Below, piece by piece: positions 40,581 through 47,230 of a stretch of 47,230 nt of DNA. The DNA lies in contig QJJF01000019.1 in assembly GCA_003202005.1 (NCBI GenBank), forward strand, positions 1 through 47,230, in the 5' to 3' direction. This DNA is from Williamsia faeni (lineage in GTDB: Bacteria; Actinomycetota; Actinomycetes; Mycobacteriales; Mycobacteriaceae). The position numbers and the translations under genes are program-made. Under the pieces are notes generated by a model that was given only the letters and a program-made list of their open reading frames with translations, did no database searches and was not told where the DNA came from. Numbering within the stretch: position 1 is the stretch's first letter; every line of letters begins with the position of its first letter.

Positions 40581-42172
40581 ACATGGCCGACCACGACGCC
40601 GTCATCATCGGTGCGGGATTCTCCGGGCTGTACCAGCTGTACAAGCTCCGTGAACTCGGCTTCGACGCCGTAATCCTCGAAGCCGGGCCCGAGGTCGGCG
40701 GCACCTGGTACTGGAACCGGTACCCGGGCGCCCGCTGTGACATCGAATCGATCGAGTACTCCTACTCTTTCGATCCCGAACTCGAGCAGGAATGGAACTG
40801 GAGCGAACGGTACGCAGCGCAACCCGAGCTACTCGCCTACATCCGGCATGTCAGCGACAAATACGACCTTCGCAAAGACATCGAATTCCAAACGCGAGTC
40901 ACCACACTCGATTTCGACGACGTCGCGTGCCACTGGACGGTCAGAACCGACGACGGGGCGAGCCGCACCGCACGATTTGTCATCGCGGCGACCGGATGCC
41001 TATCTGTTCCGGTCCAACCCGAAATCGAGGGCGTCGACGATTTCGGCGGCGATACGTACTGGACGTGGGACTGGCCGGAGGAAGGCGTCGACCTGACGGA
41101 TAAACGTGTCGCGGTTGTCGGAACCGGATCATCGGGTTTGCAGACCATCACCGCCATCGCGCCGGACGTCGCACACCTCACCGTCTTCCAGCGCACCCCG
41201 GTTTTCGCGATCCCGGCCTTCAATCATGAGATCGACGAGGAACTGGCCGAGGTCAAGTCGCGATACCCCGAGTTCCGCGCCGAGAGCCGGGTGACGCGCG
41301 GTGGGGCGCACTGCGCCGATCCCGAAGCCAAGTTCTTCGACGAGTACAACCCCGATGAGGTGGTCGACGAGCTCTCACGTCGCTGGGCTGATGGCGGATT
41401 GTGCTATCAGCAGTCGTTTCTCGACCTGGTGCTGGATCCTTCGGTCAACAAAGCGGCCGCCGACTTCGTCGCAGACCAGATCCGCCACAAAGTGAACGAC
41501 CCGGCTCTCGCCGAGAAGTTGATTCCCACGACATATCCCATCGCGACCAAGCGTATGTGCGTCGACACCGGCTACTTCGAGGTGTACAACCGGGACAATG
41601 TCTCCTTGGTCGACTTGCGAGAGGAACCGCTGAAAGGTGTTACCCCCCAAGGCATCATCGCCGGAGACACCGCGCACGAGTTCGATGTCCTCATCTTCGC
41701 CACCGGCTTCGACGCGATGACCGGCGCGTTGCAGGCCATCGACATCCGGCACGGTGACTTGACGTTGCGGGACAAATGGTCCGAAGGGCCCCGAACGTAT
41801 CTGGGATTGATGTCGGCGGGTTTTCCCAACCTGTTCACCATCACCGGACCGCAGAGCCCGTCGGTGCTGTCGAACATGCTGACCTCCATCGAGCAGCACG
41901 TCGACTGGATCAGCGACTTGCTGGTGGTCATGCGCGAGCGGGGTCAGCGCCGCATCGAGCCCGAGGTACAGGCCGAGACCACCTGGGTGGACATCACCAA
42001 CGACACCGCAGATCTGACCCTCTTCCCGCAGGCGGCGTCGTGGTACATGGGCGCCAATGTGCCCGGCAAGCGGCGGGTCTTCTTGCCATTCGTGGCCGGC
42101 GTCGACGTGTACAAGCAGATCTGTGACGGCGTCGCTGTCGCCGACTATCACGGCTTCGAGATGACTGCCTGA
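40577..42172 (+). CDS. Baeyer-Villiger-type flavin monooxygenase with altered fingerprint
   Basis: A 531-residue class B flavoprotein. The FAD motif GAGFSG is at residues 12-17 and the NADPH motif GTGSSG at 182-187, with GGTWYWNRYPGARCD between, typical of cyclohexanone/steroid monooxygenase relatives. The fingerprint FxGxxxHxxxWP reads F156-GGDTY-W162-TWD-WP, so the conserved His is Trp. In known enzymes this His affects NADPH-linked turnover, so activity may be changed. It would insert oxygen next to a ketone. It is translationally coupled to the HSL esterase upstream and ends at a terminator facing the AraC gene. Confidence 0.92.
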   Translation: MNMADHDAVIIGAGFSGLYQLYKLRELGFDAVILEAGPEVGGTWYWNRYPGARCDIESIEYSYSFDPELEQEWNWSERYAAQPELLAYIRHVSDKYDLRKDIEFQTRVTTLDFDDVACHWTVRTDDGASRTARFVIAATGCLSVPVQPEIEGVDDFGGDTYWTWDWPEEGVDLTDKRVAVVGTGSSGLQTITAIAPDVAHLTVFQRTPVFAIPAFNHEIDEELAEVKSRYPEFRAESRVTRGGAHCADPEAKFFDEYNPDEVVDELSRRWADGGLCYQQSFLDLVLDPSVNKAAADFVADQIRHKVNDPALAEKLIPTTYPIATKRMCVDTGYFEVYNRDNVSLVDLREEPLKGVTPQGIIAGDTAHEFDVLIFATGFDAMTGALQAIDIRHGDLTLRDKWSEGPRTYLGLMSAGFPNLFTITGPQSPSVLSNMLTSIEQHVDWISDLLVVMRERGQRRIEPEVQAETTWVDITNDTADLTLFPQAASWYMGANVPGKRRVFLPFVAGVDVYKQICDGVAVADYHGFEMTA

Positions 42173-42194
42173 CCTCGACCGACACCGACGAGGG

Positions 42195-42220
42195 CGCCGG
42201 CAGTCATCCGACTGCCGGCG
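42195..42220. terminator. Perfect 10-bp hairpin
   Basis: CGCCGGCAGT (42195-42204) pairs exactly with ACTGCCGGCG (42211-42220) around CATCCG. It lies 22 bases past the monooxygenase stop and 31 bases past the stop of the convergent AraC gene. Confidence 0.78.
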
Positions 42221-42250
42221 TGCGGGACTCCGTGTGCGGCCGGCCCTTGG

Positions 42251-43330
42251 TCAACTCGACCGCTGTGGATCTCCCCAGCGTCGCATCGCGCGGGTGAAGC
42301 TGGACCAGTCGCGGTAACCCAATCGCTGCGCGATCTGGGTTCGCGGGAGCGAGGTGTCCCGCAGCAGATCGTGAGCGAGGCTGCGGCGCACGTCATCGTG
42401 AATCTCCCGGTAAGAGGTTCCCTCTCGGGTCAGGCACCGTCGCAGCGTTCGACTCGAATAGTTCAGGTCGGCCGCGCACTCGTCGAGAGTGCGATCGAGG
42501 GTGGGCAGCGTCATCAGATGGGCGCGCACGCTACCGGCGACACCACCGGGTCGGATCCGCTCGGCGCGGAGGCGCTCGCAGTGTTCCACGATCACTGCTT
42601 CGGTGTGTTCGTTGGCCATCGGCAGTCGCCAGTTCAGGTAGTCCTCGTCGAAGACCAGTTCGGTGCGCTGCTGACCGAAGAGAACCGGCACCCCGAAAAC
42701 CTTCCGATACCTGGCGATCGCGTCCACCGGTGGGACGTCACGCTCGAAATGGACCTCTTGCAGGGGTTCCGTGGAGGAGTTCGCGAACAGTTCGCGCTGC
42801 ATCTGCAGGCTCGCACTGATGTCGCGTTCGACCACAAAGCAGGCGATGTCGTCGGGAACGTTGTCGGTGCGCAAGGTGAGCGCCCACCGGTCACCGGGGC
42901 GAAACTCACCGTGGATCGTCGAGAACGCGAAGGTGAGCGGGGAATACCGAAGCCCCAGGCGGAGCATCTCGGACACTACCGAGCAGGTCATGAGCAGATA
43001 GCCGTAATACCCGTAGGCCGTCAGGTGGTAGTCCCGGCCGACCTCGACGCCCAATCCCGGCCGGTTGTCGAACGCCCGGAGAAAGTTCCGGATAAGGGCT
43101 ATTTCCTGCTGCGCTTCGATCAAGTGCTCGGGGTCGGCGAGTGCTTCGGCGGTGATCCCCGTGCCGCGCAACAAGGTCGATGTGGCGCAGCCGCGGCGGG
43201 CTGCCCAGGCGCAGATCAACGAGACCCCTACGGTCGTCCGCCGATGGTCCCACGTATCCGTCGTCGCTGCGAAGACCCGGTGGGACGCGTGGTCGTCGAT
43301 CGGCGACGGACTGACGACTGCACCGCTCAT
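42251..43330 (-). CDS. AraC-family regulator, arabinose-binding-domain-like type
   Basis: A 359-residue regulator of the OruR/ArgR-like AraC group. Residues about 30-220 are the ligand domain (ALADPEHLIEAQQEIALIRNFLRAF, LGVEVGRDYHLTAYGYYGYLLMTCSVVSEML), and the last 100 residues carry two helix-turn-helix units: TLDECAADLNYSSRTLRRCLTREGTSYREI, then AHDLLRDTSLPRTQIAQRLGYRDWSSFTRAMRRW. Members of this type commonly activate alkane, ketone or fatty-acid monooxygenase genes, fitting control of the convergent esterase/monooxygenase pair. The ATG is at 43330. Confidence 0.92.
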   Translation of the reverse strand: MSGAVVSPSPIDDHASHRVFAATTDTWDHRRTTVGVSLICAWAARRGCATSTLLRGTGITAEALADPEHLIEAQQEIALIRNFLRAFDNRPGLGVEVGRDYHLTAYGYYGYLLMTCSVVSEMLRLGLRYSPLTFAFSTIHGEFRPGDRWALTLRTDNVPDDIACFVVERDISASLQMQRELFANSSTEPLQEVHFERDVPPVDAIARYRKVFGVPVLFGQQRTELVFDEDYLNWRLPMANEHTEAVIVEHCERLRAERIRPGGVAGSVRAHLMTLPTLDRTLDECAADLNYSSRTLRRCLTREGTSYREIHDDVRRSLAHDLLRDTSLPRTQIAQRLGYRDWSSFTRAMRRWGDPQRSS

Positions 43331-43961
43331 GTAACAGACCCGAATTGCATGTGATCAGTATCACGATGCGGCCCGCGCGAAGCAACAACTCGCGCCGCTG
43401 CCGGGGACGCGGGCTTACACGCTGTGACCCGGCCGATGGCCGTCGATCAGGCTCTGCTTTCGGACCACCGGGTGTTATTTCACATCAGAGGTGTCGCAGC
43501 AAGTAACGCGGAGCGCGTCGAAACCGATATGGCGCGAACGGAAGGGAAATGCCGTTTGAATGCGAAATGAGGAGTATTCGGCGAATTGGATGTTTCGCCG
43601 ACATAAAGAACTGCGGAGTGATTCGACGATGGTGTGCATCGGCTGCTGAACCAAGCGTGCGACGAGTTGCGGAAAGTGTTGTTAGGCAACCCTGATAAGT
43701 CCTGGGAGACTGCTCGAAAACGACCTCCGGCACTGCCGGTGTTTCGCGATCCGGACACATGAATAACTCCGGCGTGGTTATATCGAATGATCAATTCTTG
43801 GCGGTTCAGGCGGACGCCGCTGGATCCTCTCCCGTGGTTCTCGGAGGTACGCTGATGCAGTCGCGCCGGCGCTATTCCTTATTTCTGTCTGACATTTCGC
43901 GGTCCATCTGGATCGAGCTGAAATCCACGTCCGCGCGAAGCGGGGTGATCGGCGCGAGACG
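43331..43961. other. Long upstream region of the NRPS gene
   Basis: About 630 bases with lower GC than the genes around it. Apart from a possible 68-codon frame at 43759-43965 I see no convincing gene. TTAGGCAACCCTGATAAGT at 43682-43700 is a weak partial match to the DtxR/IdeR iron box (TTAGG..A..CT.A), not enough to call. Confidence 0.45.
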
Positions 43962-43965
43962 ATGA
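43759..43965 (+). CDS. Possible small ORF coupled to the NRPS start
   Basis: A 68-residue frame starting MNNSGVVISNDQFLAV and ending ARSGVIGARR. Its TGA (43963-43965) overlaps the NRPS ATG (43962-43964) as ATGA, an arrangement used for translational coupling. There is no clear ribosome binding site before its ATG, and the product resembles nothing I know. It could be a leader peptide or chance. Confidence 0.25.
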   Translation: MNNSGVVISNDQFLAVQADAAGSSPVVLGGTLMQSRRRYSLFLSDISRSIWIELKSTSARSGVIGARR

Positions 43966-46900
43966 CCCCCGCAGATCCTCCGGATCTGGGACATCGGGCC
44001 GTATTCGCGGACCCCTTGCCGGCGGAGGCGTTTCCGTTGTCTGCAGCGCAATACGGGATCTGGCTGGCATACCAGCTGGATCCGGACATCTCGCTGTCCG
44101 TCGCGCAGTGCGTCGAGGTACGTGGCGAGCTCGATGTCGCGTTGCTGAGTCAGGCATACGCCACGGCCGGCCACGAGTTCGAGACGTTCGGCGTCCGGCT
44201 CATCGACGTCGGAGGCCGGCCGTACCAGCTCGTCGATCACACACTCGACCAGTCGGTGGATCTCATCGACATGCGTGCTCATCGGGACCCTGTGACCACC
44301 GCATACGAGTGGATGGAGCGCGACTACACCCGGCCACTCGACGTGCTGAACGATCGGCTGACCCGTTCGGTCGTGCTCCGGACCGGAGACCGGCATTACC
44401 TGTGGTACTTCCGGGTCCACCACATCGTTTTGGACGGATTCGGCACGGTGACGATCTTCGATCGTATTGCCGAGCTCTACACTGCGGGCTTGCAGGACCG
44501 CGACCTCGAACCGCCCGTGGCAACCCGTTTGCGAGAGGTGTTCGAGATCGACCGGCGCTATCGGGATTCGACATCGTTCGACGAGGACCGGGCGTACTGG
44601 TCGGCGCAGTTAGGTGATGTGCGTGGGGTCAGCACGTTGGCCACCACCGACGCACCCGCCGCCCCGGTGAACCGACGTGCGATCGCGCCGCTGTCGGAGC
44701 ACGCGACCGCTGCGCTGTTGGGCGCGGAGCGACCTGCGGTCTCGGCGGCCACCGTCATGGCCGCTGTCGCCTGTTACCTGTCGCGGATGACGGGCCGCGA
44801 CGAGGTTGTGCTCAACGTGCCGATGTCGGCGCGCACCAGTCCCGAGGAGCGGCACGCCGGCGGGATGACAGTCGAGGTCGTACCGCTTCGGCTCCGGGTC
44901 GAGCCGGATGACACCGTCGGCCGGCTGGTTCGGCGGGTACGGCTCGCGGTGAAAGACGTCCTGCCACATCAGCGTTCCGGGATCGCCGACATTCGGCAGC
45001 AGGTCGGGGCATTCGGGACCCAGCGTTTCGGCGGGCCGGTGGTCAATGTGCTGCTCTACTTCCACTCGCTACAGCTGGGGTCGACGAGCTGTCAGGTCCG
45101 CATTCTCACCTATGGCCCGGAGCGGGACCTGTCGGTCAACGTGTATCCGGTAGGCACACCCGCCCGCGTATTCGTCGACTTCCGGGCAAACCCCGACCGC
45201 TACGACGAGGCGCAACTCCGCGCCCACCACGAGCGTTTCTCGACTCTGCTCGAGGAACTGCTGCAGGCAGACGCAGACACGGTCCTAACCGCAGTGCACC
45301 CGGAGACCGCACGCGCCGGTGCCGAGCTACGGCGGGCCGCAGGGCAGCTGGAGTACTGGCGCGCGGCGTTGGCGGGGGCCCCGGAAGTGATGGGGTTGCC
45401 CTTGGACCGACCGCGGCCGGTGGTGCGGTCGAGGCGCGGTGGGCGAGTGGATTTCGAGGTGGATTCGGAGCTACATCAACGTCTGGTCGGTGTCGGGGAG
45501 GCACACAGGGCGAGTCCGTTCATGACACTGCATGCCGCGTTCGCAGTGCTGCTCGCGCGGTTGTCCGGACAGGACGACATCGTCATCGGCGCGCCGGTGC
45601 CGGGCGGTGCGACGGCAGTCGACGTGGTGGCGTTGCGGACGCTGGTGGAGTCGGGGATGTCGTTCGGCGAGTTGCTGGATCGCGTGCGGGAGGCGGATCT
45701 GGGGGCGTTCGAGCATGCGGAGGTGCCGTTCGAGCGGGTGGTCGCCGACGTGGTTCCGGTGCGGTCCACCGCGCATACACCGGTGTTCCAGGTCGCCCTC
45801 GAGGAAGTGGATCCAGGGCAGCGCGCATTACTCGACGGTGATCCGGGCCACGCCCGATACGATCTGCTGGCCAGTGTGACCGAACGGTTCGATGCGCAAG
45901 GGCAGCCGGCCGGGATGGTGGTGGGATTGACCTACGCCGCGGATGTCTTCGATAAGGCGACGGCGCAGGGTTTCGCGGATCGCTTCGCGCGGACCCTGGG
46001 GGTGGTGGCCACCGACCCCGACATCACGGTGGGCGACGTGCAGCTCGTCGACTCGGGCGAGCGTCGGATGCTCGAAAGCTGGAACGAACCGGGCATCGAC
46101 ACCGGTGCGGCAACGATCGCAAGCATCCTCGCCGACCGGGCCGCACGGACCCCGACGGCCCCGGCCGTGCACGACGCCGATACCACCCTGACCTATGGTC
46201 AGCTTGCCGCGCGGTCGAATTGTCTCGCCCGACATCTCATCTCGCTGGGTCCACAACCGGGAGCACTCTTCACGGTCGTGTTGCCACGTTCCACCGAACT
46301 CGTCGTCACGCTCTCCGCTGTCCTCACCGCCGGCGGTGGATATCTGCCGATCGACGTCACGCATCCCACGGACCGCATCCGGACCGTTCTCGCCGATGCA
46401 GATCCGGTATGTGTCCTCACGACCTCGCAGTTCGCCGATACGCACGACCTCGGCCCCTATCCGGTGCTCCTGCTTGATGATCCGGAGACCGCGGCGGCGA
46501 TCGCCGCGCTGTCGCCGGAACCTGTGAGCGACGAGGAGCGGGTCGCACCACTACGACCCGACGACGCCGCGTATCTGATCTACACCTCCGGGTCGACGGG
46601 GGTGCCGAAGGGCGTTCTCGTCTCGCACCGCAGCGTCGTGCATCTGTTGGCCAACACAGTGGGCACGTTCGGCTTCGACGAGTCGGACGTGTGGACGATG
46701 TTCCACTCTCCGGCATTCGATTTCTCGGTGTGGGAAGTGTGGGGTGCCCTGCTCTCCGGTGGCAGCGTTGTCGTGGTCGATCACTTCACCGCACGTGAAC
46801 CGGTGCAGTTCCTGGAAGTGTTGCGGCGCCATCGCGTTACCGTGCTCAGCCAGACACCGATGGCGTTCTACCAACTCGCGGAGGCCGAATCGACTGCGGA

Positions 46901-47230
46901 CTCCGATGCGGCTCCATTGTCCTTGCGCTACGTCATCTTCGGCGGAGAGTCGCTGGACCCGGGACGCCTGAAGAACTGGTGGCAGCGCCACGACGACAGT
47001 TCGCCCGTCCTGGTGAACATGTACGGCATCACCGAGATCTGTGTTCACGCAACAGCGTTGCGGATGACCCGGGATACCGCTGGGAGCGTAGCGGCCAGTC
47101 CCATCGGCCGGACGATCCCGGGTCTGCGGTCGTACGTGTTGGATGCGCGGTTGCGGCCGGTGCCGGTGGGTGTGGTGGGGGAGTTGTATGTGGCGGGTGC
47201 TGGTGTGGCGCGGGGGTATTGGGGTCGGGC
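43962..47230 (+). CDS. Non-ribosomal peptide synthetase, 5' part (C, partial C, A)
   Basis: The frame is open from 43962 to the window end (1089 codons), so the protein is incomplete. Residues about 20-430 form a condensation domain with HHIVLDG (His153-Gly159). Residues about 455-705 match only the C-terminal lobe of another condensation domain (LEYWRAALAGAPEVMGLPLDRPRP, then FERVVADVVP), with no N-lobe HHxxxDG and an internal deletion. An adenylation domain follows, with TSGSTGVPKG near residue 875, FDFSVWE, NMYGITE and GELYVAGAGVARGYWGR. Pocket residues read D-F-W-S-I-G-M-V-H, one change from the threonine code. The start has only a weak ribosome binding site. A siderophore or lipopeptide product is possible. 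Confidence 0.93.
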   Translation, partial: MTPADPPDLGHRAVFADPLPAEAFPLSAAQYGIWLAYQLDPDISLSVAQCVEVRGELDVALLSQAYATAGHEFETFGVRLIDVGGRPYQLVDHTLDQSVDLIDMRAHRDPVTTAYEWMERDYTRPLDVLNDRLTRSVVLRTGDRHYLWYFRVHHIVLDGFGTVTIFDRIAELYTAGLQDRDLEPPVATRLREVFEIDRRYRDSTSFDEDRAYWSAQLGDVRGVSTLATTDAPAAPVNRRAIAPLSEHATAALLGAERPAVSAATVMAAVACYLSRMTGRDEVVLNVPMSARTSPEERHAGGMTVEVVPLRLRVEPDDTVGRLVRRVRLAVKDVLPHQRSGIADIRQQVGAFGTQRFGGPVVNVLLYFHSLQLGSTSCQVRILTYGPERDLSVNVYPVGTPARVFVDFRANPDRYDEAQLRAHHERFSTLLEELLQADADTVLTAVHPETARAGAELRRAAGQLEYWRAALAGAPEVMGLPLDRPRPVVRSRRGGRVDFEVDSELHQRLVGVGEAHRASPFMTLHAAFAVLLARLSGQDDIVIGAPVPGGATAVDVVALRTLVESGMSFGELLDRVREADLGAFEHAEVPFERVVADVVPVRSTAHTPVFQVALEEVDPGQRALLDGDPGHARYDLLASVTERFDAQGQPAGMVVGLTYAADVFDKATAQGFADRFARTLGVVATDPDITVGDVQLVDSGERRMLESWNEPGIDTGAATIASILADRAARTPTAPAVHDADTTLTYGQLAARSNCLARHLISLGPQPGALFTVVLPRSTELVVTLSAVLTAGGGYLPIDVTHPTDRIRTVLADADPVCVLTTSQFADTHDLGPYPVLLLDDPETAAAIAALSPEPVSDEERVAPLRPDDAAYLIYTSGSTGVPKGVLVSHRSVVHLLANTVGTFGFDESDVWTMFHSPAFDFSVWEVWGALLSGGSVVVVDHFTAREPVQFLEVLRRHRVTVLSQTPMAFYQLAEAESTADSDAAPLSLRYVIFGGESLDPGRLKNWWQRHDDSSPVLVNMYGITEICVHATALRMTRDTAGSVAASPIGRTIPGLRSYVLDARLRPVPVGVVGELYVAGAGVARGYWGR

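Noticed and set aside
43682-43700. DtxR/IdeR iron box before the NRPS gene
   Set aside because: Only about half of the 19 positions match the consensus, and the right half is poor; too weak to call.

Overview
The window is high-GC DNA with frequent GTG/TTG starts, AGGAGG-type ribosome binding sites, a mycofactocin-type dehydrogenase, many SDR, P450, APH-like and enoyl-CoA hydratase genes and an NRPS. This points to a mycolic-acid actinomycete (Mycobacteriales). Two intergenic arrays that encode 7-residue periods when read through remind me of Gordonia, so Gordonia or a close relative is my best guess. That is inference. I saw no rRNA, tRNA, CRISPR array, transposase or plasmid gene.

Layout. 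(1) 0.2-7.8 kb: DUF427 protein, TesB-type thioesterase, three SDRs (one mycofactocin type), a P450, a hotdog thioesterase and a YdeI-like protein. (2) 7.8-16.2 kb: two unusual repeat elements made of exact 21-bp-period arrays facing each other. Around them lie an aldo/keto reductase with a TIM-barrel isomerase, a VOC protein, a P-type ATPase coupled to a SnoaL-like protein, a Tat lipoprotein polysaccharide deacetylase, a SHOCT protein, and the 3' relic of a GntR gene.

(3) 16.3-28.7 kb is the core catabolic block. A GntR regulator diverges from a seven-gene run: LLM flavin oxidoreductase, isochorismatase-fold protein, zinc-type MDR, TfdB-like phenol hydroxylase, MhpC-like hydrolase, MhpB-like extradiol dioxygenase and SDR. 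Facing it are an amidohydrolase and a fused FAH-alpha/beta hydrolase protein, which diverge from a second GntR gene. Together they look like a route that unmasks a phenol, hydroxylates it to a catechol, cleaves the ring by meta fission and processes the product. The substrate is not identifiable from sequence. Two members have lost the canonical catalytic residues of their families.

(4) 28.8-38.5 kb: two APH-fold proteins, a CrtC/AttH-like protein overlapping an enoyl-CoA hydratase, an SRPBCC protein, a second P450, an acyl-CoA synthetase, TetR and a DapB-fold dehydrogenase. A motif containing ACTGTAA lies before both P450s, in the APH/CrtC-like divergent promoter and in the GntR/LLM divergent promoter, suggesting one regulon across regions 1, 3 and 4. 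(5) 38.6-43.3 kb: a second YdeI-like protein, a small membrane protein, an HSL-type esterase translationally coupled to a Baeyer-Villiger-like monooxygenase, and an AraC regulator. (6) 43.9 kb to the end: the start of an NRPS with a full C domain, a second C-domain fragment lacking its N-lobe, and an A domain whose pocket reads as threonine. The gene runs off the window.
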